Below, one piece after another: positions 1-8,119 of a stretch of DNA of 36,760 bases. A program made the translations under genes and the position numbers. Source of the DNA: Methanimicrococcus sp. OttesenSCG-928-J09 (lineage in GTDB: Archaea; Halobacteriota; Methanosarcinia; Methanosarcinales; Methanosarcinaceae); assembly GCA_030266245.1 (NCBI GenBank), contig JAJDHP010000008.1, forward strand, positions 1 to 36,760, in the 5' to 3' direction. Under the pieces are notes generated by a model. It was not told the origin of the DNA, ran no database searches, and saw only the letters and a list, made by a program, of their open reading frames with translations. How positions within the stretch are numbered: position 1 is the first letter of the stretch; each line of letters begins with the position of its first letter.

Positions 1-85
1 GAAACTAAAACCTGACTCCAAGTGGAAACAAACACCGCTCTCCCACTGCTCATGAAAATTTGTGAGCGAAGCGAGCAAATTTTTT
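1..85 (-). repeat. Edge copy of the 24-nt repeat family with a variant hairpin
   Basis: Two reverse-oriented 24-nt-type units (CCTGACTCCAAGTGG and CTCTCCCACTGC) lie before a hairpin whose arms AAAATTTG (55-62) and CAAATTTT (76-83) enclose a loop containing GCGAAGC. In the other copies this hairpin has arms AAAATCGC/GCGATTTT. The hairpin here lies on the opposite side of the array from the other copies, so this copy is rearranged or chimeric. It abuts the stop codon of the protease gene and is cut by the window edge. Confidence 0.6.
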
Positions 86-967
86 TTACTTAATTCCTAA
101 AATCCAACCGTTTTCTTTGAGTTCCTGCCGTTTTTCTTTATATTTGGGATCGATTGTTCTAACCAAATTCCAGAAATCCTTAGAATGGTCTTTATGACGG
201 ATATGACACAACTCGTGAACAATAATATAATCAATAACAGGTGTTTCGGCTTGAATTAAAATCCAATTGAGCCGTATGTCATTTTGATAGGTACAGCAGC
301 CCCACTTTCCTTTGTAGTAGGTTGCTTTGATAGATCGCGGTTTTTTTCCAAGCAGATCTAAATATTTCTCAGCAAAATAATCAACTCTCGAATTGAAAAA
401 AACATCCGCCTGTTCAATATAAAAATCTTCAACGGCTTTTTTTATTTTTTTCTCTCTTTCAACTTCTGCCAAATCAATCATTTTATGAGGTAAATAAACC
501 TGCAGCTGACCATCCAAAAGATGAACATGAATCTTTTTTTCCGTTTCATCATAAATCAAGCGAAGCGTGTATGTTCGTCCCATATAATGAAAAATGCTGC
601 CGTTTTTGTATGACTGCTTCGATTTTTTTTGCGCCGCTTGTTCTTTTTGAGTTGCTTTTTCAAGTAATTCAATTACATTTTTTTCATTTTCCAAAAGAAC
701 CGACTGTATTTCTTTCAATGAAAGTGATGCCGGAGCGCGAACAAATAAAACAGGCTTTTTGGAGGGTGTAAAAATAATATCTTCCTCTTCCGAAAATTCA
801 GTTTTCAAAAGACCGGCATCTGTTTTATCATTTTCATAACGTACCGTATAGCTGAGAGTTTTTTTTCTTTTAGCGGAAAAAATAACAATGCAATCCAATC
901 GAATTGAACCGACTTGAATGTTTGTTTCAGTTGTTTTTTCCCCGGCGGCAGGTCGAACAGGCGGCAT
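86..967 (-). CDS. YgjP-like (DUF45/M48-related) metallopeptidase-domain protein
   Basis: Predicted zinc metallopeptidase of the YgjP/DUF45 group. The C-terminal third carries the family pattern: KWGCC, then a YIIVHELCHIRHKDHSKDFW block in which the two histidines of HELCH and the later histidine of KDHS are the expected zinc ligands. The first half (about 130 residues) is lysine/glutamate-rich and not recognised. Substrates of this group are largely unknown. The reading frame opens at a TTG (976), but I prefer the in-frame ATG at 965-967, giving 293 residues; no clear ribosome binding site settles it. It lies 70 bp downstream of hisE on the same strand and could be read through from it. A repeat element begins directly after its stop. 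Confidence 0.82.
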   Translation of the reverse strand: MPPVRPAAGEKTTETNIQVGSIRLDCIVIFSAKRKKTLSYTVRYENDKTDAGLLKTEFSEEEDIIFTPSKKPVLFVRAPASLSLKEIQSVLLENEKNVIELLEKATQKEQAAQKKSKQSYKNGSIFHYMGRTYTLRLIYDETEKKIHVHLLDGQLQVYLPHKMIDLAEVEREKKIKKAVEDFYIEQADVFFNSRVDYFAEKYLDLLGKKPRSIKATYYKGKWGCCTYQNDIRLNWILIQAETPVIDYIIVHELCHIRHKDHSKDFWNLVRTIDPKYKEKRQELKENGWILGIK

Positions 968-1037
968 GAGACTCAAAAATAAACGGATGAATGAATAAAA
1001 GTTAAGTAAAAATAAAAATAGAAATTAAACCGCCGGT

Positions 1038-1340
1038 TTATTTAAAGCGGCGGGCAAGTTCGGCTGAAATATCATCGGGCGTGACACCGCATTCGAACAG
1101 CATTACCAGCAAATGGAAAAGAAGATCAGATGTTTCATAAACAATTTCTTCTTTATCGCCATCTTTTACGGCAATGATTGTTTCCGTTGTTTCTTCGCCG
1201 ACCTTTTCTAAAATCTTGTTGATGCCTTTGGGGTCGTTTAATAAAGCGCAAACGTAAGAGCCTTCCGGCTGAGTTTTACTGCGCTCTTCAATGATTTTAT
1301 AAATTGTATTTAAAACGGATAAATCAGGTGTTTCCGACAT
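1038..1340 (-). CDS. hisE: Phosphoribosyl-ATP pyrophosphohydrolase
   Basis: Second step of histidine biosynthesis: hydrolyses phosphoribosyl-ATP to phosphoribosyl-AMP and pyrophosphate in the cytosol. The 100-residue length fits the free-standing HisE family. The helical MazG-like signature is clear: EEVGEETTETIIAVKDGD with metal-binding acidic residues, then a YETSDLLFHLLVMLFE helix. The ATG at 1338-1340 is preceded by a good Shine-Dalgarno site, GGAGAATAAAA before ATG. It follows the LeuC-type dehydratase by 38 bp on the same strand, so the two are probably co-transcribed, linking amino-acid biosynthesis steps; no other his gene is in the window. Confidence 0.93.
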   Translation of the reverse strand: MSETPDLSVLNTIYKIIEERSKTQPEGSYVCALLNDPKGINKILEKVGEETTETIIAVKDGDKEEIVYETSDLLFHLLVMLFECGVTPDDISAELARRFK

Positions 1341-1378
1341 TTTTATTCTCCGAATTTTATGATTATGAAACAGAATTA

Positions 1379-2656
1379 TTAAACTTCTCTCGGATCTGTA
1401 ATTTCGCCCGTAATTGCCGAAGCGCCGGCAGTTGCCGGGGATGACAAGTAAACGAAAGAATTCGGACTGCCTTGACGGCCCTGGAAGTTTCTGTTTGATG
1501 TTGACAAACCAACTTCGCCGTCACCGAGACGACCGAATGAGCCGCCCATACATGGACCGCAGCACGGAGATTCAACAATAGCGCCTTTTTCCATCAAAGT
1601 TTCAATGTAGCCGGCACGATAAACTTTCATGTATTCTGTTCGTGAAGCCGGGACAACAATTAAACGAACGCCTTTGGCAATCGGATCATTACCCATCACG
1701 TCCATCATAATTTTAATGTCTTCGAAACGGCCGTTTGTACAGGAGCCAACAAAGATCTGATCAATTTTAGTTCCGGCAACTTCTGTAACAGATTTCACAT
1801 TATCAACATTATGCGGGCAAGCGACCTGCGGTTCTAATTCTGAAACATCGTAGCCGCGCACCTCTTTAAAAGACGCGCCGCTGTCAGATTTCCAGTTTGA
1901 ATCCAATTTGAAATCAGGAATGCGTTCTTTAATATAATTTTCAGTAATTTTATCAGGTTCGATTAAACCGGCTTTACCGCCCATTTCAATTGCCATATTT
2001 GACATTGTCATTCTTTCGGAAATTGAAAGGTTGTGAACGGTTTCACCGGCAAACTCCGCTGCCATGTAACGGGCGCCTTCAACACCGACATCGCCGATTA
2101 AATGAAGAATCAAGTCTTTTGAATAAACGTGTTCGGGAAGCTTTCCCTCAATGTTAAAGCGCAATGTTTCGGGAACCTTAAACCACAATTTGCCGGTTGC
2201 CAAAACAGCCGCCATATCTGTTGAACCCAATCCTGTTGAAAACGCGCCGAGCGCGCCGTAAGCACAGGTGTGAGAGTCTGAGCCGACAATTAAATCGCCG
2301 GGCAAAACATGACCTTTTTCGGGCAGAACCTGGTGGCAGACACCTTCATAGATGTCATAGTTCAGAATATTTTGTTCTTGTGCGAATTTTCTCAAATAAA
2401 TATGATTCTGAGCGGCATTTACCGAATCGGCAGGCGACTGATGGTCAAAAACAATAACAACTTTTTCTGGATCCCAGACTTTCTTTTCGTCTTTGCCTTC
2501 CATGATTTCATAAAATCCTTTAACAGCAAGCGGACCCGTAATATCGTGTGTCATCGCGCGGTCAATATCGGCAACAACAAATTCTCCTGCTGAAACGGGA
2601 TTGCCGGCTGCTTTCGTAAAGATTTTTTCTGCCAATGTCATTGGTTTATTTCCCAT
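1379..2656 (-). CDS. leuC: 3-isopropylmalate / homoaconitate dehydratase, large subunit
   Basis: Aconitase-superfamily large subunit of the archaeal two-subunit type, 425 residues. The [4Fe-4S] ligands are visible as Cys306 in GSCTNG and Cys366 and Cys369 in CCGPCMG; the N-terminal [12 protein letters not shown] and the DHQSPADS and [13 protein letters not shown] blocks are also typical. It should need a small subunit (LeuD/HacB), which is not here. Methanogens carry paralogues for leucine synthesis and for the 2-oxosuberate (coenzyme B) route; sequence reading alone does not decide between LeuC and the AksD/HacA type. The frame opens at a GTG (2665), but that GTG lies inside a GGTGA Shine-Dalgarno site placed five bases before the ATG at 2654-2656, so the ATG is the start. 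Confidence 0.88.
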   Translation of the reverse strand: MGNKPMTLAEKIFTKAAGNPVSAGEFVVADIDRAMTHDITGPLAVKGFYEIMEGKDEKKVWDPEKVVIVFDHQSPADSVNAAQNHIYLRKFAQEQNILNYDIYEGVCHQVLPEKGHVLPGDLIVGSDSHTCAYGALGAFSTGLGSTDMAAVLATGKLWFKVPETLRFNIEGKLPEHVYSKDLILHLIGDVGVEGARYMAAEFAGETVHNLSISERMTMSNMAIEMGGKAGLIEPDKITENYIKERIPDFKLDSNWKSDSGASFKEVRGYDVSELEPQVACPHNVDNVKSVTEVAGTKIDQIFVGSCTNGRFEDIKIMMDVMGNDPIAKGVRLIVVPASRTEYMKVYRAGYIETLMEKGAIVESPCCGPCMGGSFGRLGDGEVGLSTSNRNFQGRQGSPNSFVYLSSPATAGASAITGEITDPREV

Positions 2657-2836
2657 ATATGTCACCCTGCTTGATAACGAAATTTTGTTTGAATACAGTT
2701 TAAATGCAATTTCAATGAAATATTCAATACATTTTCGTTTTTTTCTTTAATTTTTTTTTGTATTCTTTTTATTTGTTTATTGTCGGTCAGTACTTTCCTT
2801 AGCTTTAAATAATTTATTAAATAATTCGAATTTCTA
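2657..2836 (-). promoter_or_regulatory. Promoter region of the dehydratase-hisE unit
   Basis: A 180-bp AT-rich gap between two minus-strand genes. It includes A/T blocks suitable for an archaeal TATA box (for example around 2805-2825, read on the minus strand) and the GGTGA ribosome site just upstream of 2656. No repeat or small ORF was seen. Confidence 0.35.
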
Positions 2837-3661
2837 TCAATTCATTTTTATTAAAACATCAACAGAATAAACGCCTGTGCTGTCATAAACAACAAATGAA
2901 ATCGTATTTTTTTCAAACTGCTCTTTTAACAGATCATTTCCTTCGTCACTGTTTAATTTCAGCCGGTCATATTTTTCTTTAATAACGGCCGATGTTTTAA
3001 TATAATCCTCCTGGTCTGAAATAACACGTTTTTGAAGTGCCGCTATTAAGTCATTTACAACGATTTCGTCTGTTTTTTTAACTTTTCCGATACCGTCGCA
3101 TTCACAATCCGAAAATCCGTCTTCATCGATATAAAACGGATATGTGCGGCACAATCCCGGACGAATTTCATAAATAGCGCATTTTTTAGTTTCCGAATCT
3201 AAAAAAATACAGCTGCCATCATTTTTTCTCTGAAGCATCCATCCGAAGGTATGAATTTGACCGTCTTTATCAATTTGAGCATCAAGCGACTGCAATACAT
3301 TAAATAAATAATTCTTTTCTATATTTCCCGCAGATTCAAAATAATCCGGCAGCATCGGAAGAATAAATTCATTACGGGAAAGATTGATTGCTGCTTCGAT
3401 TTGCTCAATTTCTTCCGGCAGAATATAAACGGAATTATCAGCTTCTGTTCTTTCACAGCATTTGCCGCATTGAAGACAGGTAAAGCCGGCTGTTTCAATA
3501 TTTTTTTGAATTTGTTTTTTCTGATTTTGATTTGCACGTTCACTTTTTTCAACTGCGTTTTTCAGCCGCGTCTGACCGGCCGCAGTCAATAAAAGCGGCT
3601 CAATCTGCTCAATTTTTTTGATATTGAATATAAAATCATCTTTAAATTCGGGTTTTGTCAT
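2837..3661 (-). CDS. YkgJ-type cysteine-cluster protein
   Basis: A 274-residue protein with the YkgJ/CxxCxxCC signature: TCLQCGKCCE gives Cys62, Cys65, Cys68 and Cys69, followed by a second cysteine cluster in DGSCIFLDSETKKCAIYEIRPGLCRTYPF. This pattern binds zinc or an iron-sulfur cluster; the reaction is unknown in most members. The N-terminal 55 residues are charged and helical. The C-terminal 80 residues contain more charged helix. The ATG at 3659-3661 has no strong ribosome site. It is divergent from the ACT regulator, sharing a 138-bp intergenic region that holds a perfect palindrome. Confidence 0.85.
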   Translation of the reverse strand: MTKPEFKDDFIFNIKKIEQIEPLLLTAAGQTRLKNAVEKSERANQNQKKQIQKNIETAGFTCLQCGKCCERTEADNSVYILPEEIEQIEAAINLSRNEFILPMLPDYFESAGNIEKNYLFNVLQSLDAQIDKDGQIHTFGWMLQRKNDGSCIFLDSETKKCAIYEIRPGLCRTYPFYIDEDGFSDCECDGIGKVKKTDEIVVNDLIAALQKRVISDQEDYIKTSAVIKEKYDRLKLNSDEGNDLLKEQFEKNTISFVVYDSTGVYSVDVLIKMN

Positions 3662-3735
3662 CTGGAGCTTTATAACGGCTAAAAGTGTTAAATATTTTTA
3701 CTGATTTAATGAATAAAAAAGAACATAAACAGATA

Positions 3736-3749
3736 CAAATGTACATTTG
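3736..3749. promoter_or_regulatory. 14-bp perfect palindrome, candidate operator
   Basis: CAAATGTACATTTG reads identically on both strands. It sits in the divergent promoter region between the cysteine-cluster gene and the ACT regulator, 50 bp upstream of the latter's start. A dimeric HTH protein binding here could control both genes; autoregulation by the ACT regulator is a plausible inference. Confidence 0.45.
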
Positions 3750-3799
3750 GATAAAAACAGAAAAACAAAAGTAAAAAGCTAATCAAAAAGGGAATAAAT

Positions 3800-4303
3800 A
3801 TGTGGGAACCGATTCATAATAAATTTGAAAAATATCCGGCGCAGGAAAAAGTTGTGAAACTTCTTTTAGAACGCGGATTCCAAGTCAGCGCTGCCGGAAA
3901 AGTTGTTTCGGGCAATATTGAAATCCCGCATGTTCAAATCGGTAAAGAAATCAATGTTGACCGGCGCGTTGTTGATGCAACTGCCAAACATATTGTTGAA
4001 GATGAGACGCTTTTTGATTTCTTTAAACACGTTCGTTCCATTCCGTTTTTAGCGGAAGTCGCGCCTCATTTGGATTTGGGTGTAATCATAATCATACCCG
4101 ATGACGGCGCTGAAGTCGGCATTCTATCAGGTGTTGCAAGCGTTATTTCTGACGCAAATTACAGCATCCGACAAGCGGTTTCCGATGATCCTTTCTTTAA
4201 CGAAGCGCCGAGATTAACAATCATTACTGATAAAAAGATATCCGGTGACCTTGTTGAAAAAATAAGAAATGTCAAAGGCGTTAAAGGCGTTACGATTCAT
4301 TAA
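3800..4303 (+). CDS. ACT-domain regulator of amino-acid metabolism (COG2150-like)
   Basis: A 167-residue archaeal protein resembling the predicted regulators of amino-acid metabolism that carry an ACT domain. Residues 1-75 look like a DNA-binding helical segment (KFEKYPAQEKVVKLLLERGFQV, then a VDRRVVDATAKHIV helix). Residues from about 90 to the end form an ACT-like domain, with GILSGVASVISDANYSIRQAVSDDP as its ligand-binding strand-helix unit. Family knowledge suggests amino acid-responsive regulation; the ligand and targets are unknown. The start codon follows a weak AAGGGA site. The palindrome 50 bp upstream may be its own operator. Confidence 0.8.
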   Translation: MWEPIHNKFEKYPAQEKVVKLLLERGFQVSAAGKVVSGNIEIPHVQIGKEINVDRRVVDATAKHIVEDETLFDFFKHVRSIPFLAEVAPHLDLGVIIIIPDDGAEVGILSGVASVISDANYSIRQAVSDDPFFNEAPRLTIITDKKISGDLVEKIRNVKGVKGVTIH

Positions 4304-4426
4304 TTTAGAAGGATATATTCTACAAAATTGGTTAACTATGTTTAAATTAATCTATTTTATTTAATTATTATTCAATTGCACAAATCCGATGAATTATTTT
4401 TGAATTAGATAAAAGAAACTATTTTC

Positions 4427-4513
4427 AAAATAATTTATCTGAAACAATTTATTTTAAAATAATTTAATGGAAATAATTTATTTTGAAATAATTTAACAAA
4501 AAAGATTTATTTT
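4427..4513. repeat. 29-nt tandem repeat, three copies
   Basis: Three consecutive 29-nt units at 4427-4455, 4456-4484 and 4485-4513, each running from (A/G)AAATAATTTA to TTTATTTT, with a few substitutions. A degraded fourth unit may precede them. They are directly adjacent with no spacers, so this is not a CRISPR array. They lie 124 bp after the stop of the ACT regulator. Confidence 0.75.
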
Positions 4514-4544
4514 GAAATAGATTTTCAAACCGCATTTTCTTTTT

Positions 4545-4760
4545 TATTAATTTTTGAAAATTGCTGCTGCCCGCGCGCGCCGGTTGCTTGCATAAGTAGC
4601 GGCGGAGCCACTAAAAATCGCGAAGCGATTTTTTATAAACATCGCCCTCCCACTGCAAACTGTAATCTGACTCCAATCGGAAACGGAAACCTGACTCCAA
4701 TTGGTAACAAACACCTCAACCCAATCGAAAAAATTCTTCATTTCTGCTGCCCGTAAATTT
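4545..4760 (-). repeat. Composite element (24-nt array, HP1, HP2), copy at 4.6 kb
   Basis: Reverse-oriented copy. On the plus strand it runs: CG-rich module (CCCGCGCGCGCC, about 4570), HP2 with arms AGCGGC (4598-4603) and GCCACT (4607-4612) including one G-T wobble, HP1 with arms AAAATCGC (4614-4621) and GCGATTTT (4625-4632), then about four 24-nt units up to about 4728. The unit hallmark in this orientation is CTGACTCCAA. Open frames through this region are a by-product of the 24-nt period. The rest of the 4304-4936 gap is AT-rich and holds only the 29-nt repeat. Confidence 0.75.
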
Positions 4761-4936
4761 GTCACCGATTTTTACTGACACCGTTACTTTTTAATGAAGA
4801 TGAGCGTTTTTTTAAAGATTGAACTAAAGTTTTATTTAATTTTAACAAATTTAACTTTACATACACATTTTTTATTTCATAAAGACATTTCAAATATTGA
4901 GAGAGACATTTTGATTTGATACAGGTGGCGAAAACA

Positions 4937-5329
4937 ATGGTCCAAATTTCAATTATTATGGGTTCCGAATCGGACAGAGCAATTTCTGACAGAGCCGTTG
5001 CGGTCCTTGAAAAAACGAATTATACATATGAAGTGGTTGTTATTTCCGCTCACCGGAATCCGGATGATTTGGAAGATTATGTTAAAAACTGCGATGCGCT
5101 CGTTTATATTACAATTGCGGGATTGTCAGCCGCTTTACCCGGCGTTGTCGCATCCAAAACCAAAAAACCGGTTATCGGTGTTCCGGTCAGTGCAAAATTG
5201 GGCGGCTTGGATGCTCTTTTGTCTGTAACACAAATGCCGCCGGGCGTTCCTGTTGCCGCAGTCGGTGTCGATAACGGCGCAAACGGCGCTCATTTGGCAA
5301 TTCGGATTTTAGATTTGCTGAACGCATAA
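4937..5329 (+). CDS. purE: N5-carboxyaminoimidazole ribonucleotide mutase
   Basis: De novo purine synthesis: rearranges N5-CAIR to CAIR in the cytosol. The 130-residue length suits a single-domain PurE. GSESD (9-13) is the phosphate-binding loop and His39 in SAHRNPDD is the expected catalytic histidine; [10 protein letters not shown] and QMPPGVPVA are also typical. Deviations from the common form are AHRNP in place of AHRTP, and AGLSAALPG where AGGAAHLPG is usual. The frame opens at a TTG (4916), but GGTGG at 4924-4928, eight bases before the ATG at 4937, fixes the start. It is 23 bp upstream of the QueG-like gene, so the two are likely co-transcribed. Confidence 0.92.
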   Translation: MVQISIIMGSESDRAISDRAVAVLEKTNYTYEVVVISAHRNPDDLEDYVKNCDALVYITIAGLSAALPGVVASKTKKPVIGVPVSAKLGGLDALLSVTQMPPGVPVAAVGVDNGANGAHLAIRILDLLNA

Positions 5330-5352
5330 AAAACAAAGAGAAGGTGACATTC

Positions 5353-6216
5353 ATGTCATCATTTTATCAATTTCTTTTAGAAAAACAGGAAAAATCCGAA
5401 ATACCGGTATTCGGTTTTGCCGATGCCGCTTCATGGGAAAATGAAAATGATTTTTCCGTTCCTTCCGAATTTTTCCCGACATCTCTTTTTCCGGAAACAA
5501 AAACTGTTATTGTTATCGGTGTTCCTGTTCTTTTGCCGATAATTGAAACAACGCCGTCAGTTTACTATAATGAGCATTACAAAACCTTAAATGCACATTT
5601 AGATGCCGAAGCGCTGAAACTTTCATTCTTTTTAAATGCTCAAAATCTGTTTGCCGTTCCGATTTCAAGAGACGGATACGCCGGCATGGAAACGATTTTG
5701 AAAAACCCGACGGCGGCTTTTTCTCACAAACATGCCGCCTATCACGCCGGACTTGGTACATTCGGCCGTACCAACACACTGCTGACACCGGATTATGGTC
5801 CGAGAATCAGATTCACATCTATATTTACTTCCGCTTCCGCTGACGAATTAGGCGTTCCCGAAGAAGTGTTGGAAAAACGGCAGAAAATAAAAAAAGAAAA
5901 CATTTGCATCAATTGTACAGCTTGCGCGCGTTTCTGTCCGGCCGGCGCAATTTCATCGAATAAATCAGAATCATATCCGGCTGAAAAAATGGATAAAATG
6001 AAATGTATAAATCATACTTTAACATTAGCGGCAAAAGGAACGGCGCCCTGCGGAATTTGTATTAAAGTTTGTCCGGTCGGCGCGGATCGAAAACATTTTA
6101 ACCGCAAAAATATCGGAATTTATAATGAAAATAAAGCGGAAACGCCTGAAAATGAACTTAAAAATGAAAAACTGATTCGGTCTTGGGCACATATTCGAAA
6201 ATACGGCACAAAATAA
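5353..6216 (+). CDS. QueG-like double [4Fe-4S] cluster protein
   Basis: A 287-residue protein with the layout of epoxyqueuosine reductase relatives. It has a catalytic-type N-terminal domain (AAYHAGLGTFGRTNTLLTP) and a C-terminal ferredoxin-like region. Cys185, Cys188, Cys191 and Cys195 form the first CxxCxxCxxxC motif; Cys218, Cys233, Cys236 and Cys240 form the second. Archaea make archaeosine, not queuosine, so the true substrate is open; a corrinoid or other redox role is possible. The ATG at 5353 is set by GGTGA at 5343-5347; the upstream GTG is part of that site. It shares a short spacer with purE and converges on the chorismate mutase gene. Confidence 0.82.
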   Translation: MSSFYQFLLEKQEKSEIPVFGFADAASWENENDFSVPSEFFPTSLFPETKTVIVIGVPVLLPIIETTPSVYYNEHYKTLNAHLDAEALKLSFFLNAQNLFAVPISRDGYAGMETILKNPTAAFSHKHAAYHAGLGTFGRTNTLLTPDYGPRIRFTSIFTSASADELGVPEEVLEKRQKIKKENICINCTACARFCPAGAISSNKSESYPAEKMDKMKCINHTLTLAAKGTAPCGICIKVCPVGADRKHFNRKNIGIYNENKAETPENELKNEKLIRSWAHIRKYGTK

Positions 6217-6247
6217 ATAAAAAAGTAAATAAAAAATGAAATCGAAA

Positions 6248-6541
6248 TCAGATGTATTTCGATTTACCGCTGTATTCGTTTTGTTTATCAATGCTCATTT
6301 GAATGAGAATTTCAAAAATCTGATGCACTGAATCGACATCTAATCCTTTTTCAACAGCCAGGCTTGTTGCGCGGTCCAAAACTGTTTGGATTTGTTCTTC
6401 ATCAATAATCGGCTTTCCCATTTCTTTTTTTGACGAGAGAATTTCACTGGCCAAATTTGTCCGAACTTCAATTAATTCAATGATTTCTCTATCGATCAAT
6501 CTCATTTTTTCGCGCGTTGTCTCCAGCATACCTGTCGGCAT
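6248..6541 (-). CDS. Chorismate mutase, AroQ class
   Basis: Converts chorismate to prephenate, the branch point to phenylalanine and tyrosine. The 97-residue all-helical protein matches the small free-standing archaeal AroQ form. An N-terminal helix reads REKMRLIDREIIELIEVRTNLASEI, with the usual arginine and aspartate placement, followed by KKEMGKPIIDEEQIQ and a long third helix. The ATG at 6539-6541 follows GGATGATAAA. It lies downstream of the shikimate kinase on the same strand, both in aromatic amino-acid synthesis, but 352 bp of repeat-derived sequence separates them, so co-transcription is uncertain. Confidence 0.87.
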   Translation of the reverse strand: MPTGMLETTREKMRLIDREIIELIEVRTNLASEILSSKKEMGKPIIDEEQIQTVLDRATSLAVEKGLDVDSVHQIFEILIQMSIDKQNEYSGKSKYI

Positions 6542-6699
6542 TTTATCATCCGTCCTTTTCTTTTGAAAATAGATAACTTAAACACTCTAATTTTAAACCC
6601 CATTCAATATAAAACTTCATCTGATAAATGAAAATAAATGAAAAAATGATGATTAATTGTAATTGATCAAAAATCGACGATGGTTTTAAAAAAAATCGT

Positions 6700-6850
6700 T
6701 AAAAATTATGCTGTTTGCGCGCGTTGGCGTTTTCTTATTTTGTATCATCTATTAATTGGAGTCATTTTTTTGCGGCTGACGCCGCTGATAGAAATAATCA
6801 TCAATCGCTTACATCAGCCACCGCGCACGCGCGAGCTGCACCATTTTTTA
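6700..6850. repeat. Decayed composite element between two aromatic-pathway genes
   Basis: CG-rich modules occur at both ends (GCGCGCG at 6717-6723, and CCGCGCACGCGCGAG at 6821-6835, in opposite orientations). Between them are one degenerate 24-nt unit (AATTGGAGTCA) and an intact HP2 with arms GCGGC (6772-6776) and GCCGC (6781-6785) and loop TGAC. HP1 is not recognisable. The rest of the 6542-6893 gap is AT-rich without a credible gene. Confidence 0.6.
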
Positions 6851-6893
6851 AAAAAATTAAATAGTGAACTCGTTTTTTCAAATTGTAAAAAAA

Positions 6894-7991
6894 TCAGAAT
6901 TTGGATAAATCGACATTTTTTAAATCGCTGTTTAAAGATTTCATATAATTTGAAAAGCGCCGGCTTTCTTCGATCGCATTTCCATTAAACGTTTGCGTTT
7001 CAAAGATTTTACCGTTTGGAAATTGAGCCGCCCAGGTTTGTTTAATTTCTTCTTTAACAGAACGCAGATTTTCTCTTTCAGCTTCATTTTCAGGCAGCGA
7101 ATTAATTTGAGGCAAAAGCGCCGTAAATGAAGGACCGGTTCCCGATAAACCGGCAGTAATGCCGAATTTTTCACCGATTTCCATACAAGAAATGGCAGGT
7201 TCAGGATCGAAGCCGAGCGCGGCACAATAAGTTAGTCCGTTTAATTTCATCGCTATTTTATAATCGCCGTTCAATGCATTTTCAAAAGCAATTTCAATAA
7301 TATCTTTCATCAAAACAGAACGGGAAATATCTGTTTTTGAACTGAAAGCTTTCGTTCCCGGATTTAAAATTAAAACATCGTAATTGAATTCTTCTCTTTT
7401 AAGAAGTTCCATATTTTTATTGTCAGTCACCGCAGCGCCGCCGTAAAATGAAGCGCAGGCATCATCGTAAGCGCCGGTAATCGTAACGCCGGCTTCTTTC
7501 GCGGCACGAACGCCAAGCTTAACAATTTCTTCCGGTTCCAATTCTTCATTCAAAGCGTCTAAAGCAGCAAGAATTGAAGCGTTGGCAGCAGCGCTGCTGC
7601 TTTTTAAGCCGCCGGCGACCGGAATGTCACTTCTTGTTAAAACAAACGCTTCACCAGGATAATCAAATTGTTCTAAAACCGATTGAACACACAATTCAAT
7701 TAAAGACGAATCAGTTTCAGGATTTTCATGAATTCGGCCGGAAACAAAATTAGAATTTAATTTGGAATTTAACTTGGAACTTAACTTGAAATTTAACTTG
7801 GAACTTAACTTGAAATTTAACTTGGAGTTTAAGTTAGAATTGAAATTGGAATTTGAATAAGCATGCTCATTGCTTAAACAAACTTCAGCATAAGTTTTCA
7901 GCTCTACAGCGTAAGCACAGCCTTTCCAAGCCGCAACGGCATTAATTATAGTTCCGCCGCCGAATGCACATCCGTATCCCTTTTGGATCAT
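6894..7991 (-). CDS. aroK: Shikimate kinase, archaeal GHMP type, with a repeat insert
   Basis: Phosphorylates shikimate; this is the archaeal GHMP-superfamily enzyme, unrelated to bacterial AroK. The N-terminus CAFGGGTIINAVAAWKGCAYAVELK and the phosphate loop PVAGGLKSSSAAANAS (from Pro124) are diagnostic, as is the C-terminal GLSGTGPSFTALLP motif. At 365 residues it is longer than the usual 280-300, because residues about 46-82 are a low-complexity insert of (N/S)(S/F)KL units encoded by a 12-nt tandem repeat. The insert follows the first strands and lies before the ATP-binding motif, probably in a surface loop. The ATG at 7989-7991 follows GGGAATAAAAT. No frameshift was seen. Confidence 0.9.
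   Translation of the reverse strand: MIQKGYGCAFGGGTIINAVAAWKGCAYAVELKTYAEVCLSNEHAYSNSNFNSNLNSKLNFKLSSKLNFKLSSKLNSKLNSNFVSGRIHENPETDSSLIELCVQSVLEQFDYPGEAFVLTRSDIPVAGGLKSSSAAANASILAALDALNEELEPEEIVKLGVRAAKEAGVTITGAYDDACASFYGGAAVTDNKNMELLKREEFNYDVLILNPGTKAFSSKTDISRSVLMKDIIEIAFENALNGDYKIAMKLNGLTYCAALGFDPEPAISCMEIGEKFGITAGLSGTGPSFTALLPQINSLPENEAERENLRSVKEEIKQTWAAQFPNGKIFETQTFNGNAIEESRRFSNYMKSLNSDLKNVDLSKF
7750..7857. repeat. 12-nt tandem repeat inside the shikimate kinase gene
   Basis: Nine units of 12 nt in register (TTGGAATTTAAC-like, with variants TTGGAACTTAAC, TTGAAATTTAAC and TTGGAGTTTAAG). The period is a multiple of three, so the frame is kept. The encoded segment is lysine-, leucine-, asparagine- and serine-rich. 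Confidence 0.85.
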
Positions 7992-8119
7992 ATTTTATTC
8001 CCGAATCATTATTCCTGAATTTAGATTATAAGTTATTTAAAAGAATGGCTATCGGCTCATTTAAATATTTTGAATAACGGCGTCAAAAAATAAATGAGTA
8101 ATATATCTAAATGCAAAAG

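Noticed and set aside
4547-4765. Open frame of 72 codons through the 4.6-kb repeat
   Set aside because: It translates the 24-nt array and hairpins; the same region is open in other frames and has no ribosome site.
6680-6988. 102-codon plus-strand frame between chorismate mutase and shikimate kinase
   Set aside because: It overlaps the 3' end of the shikimate kinase gene on the other strand and repeat remnants; no family features.
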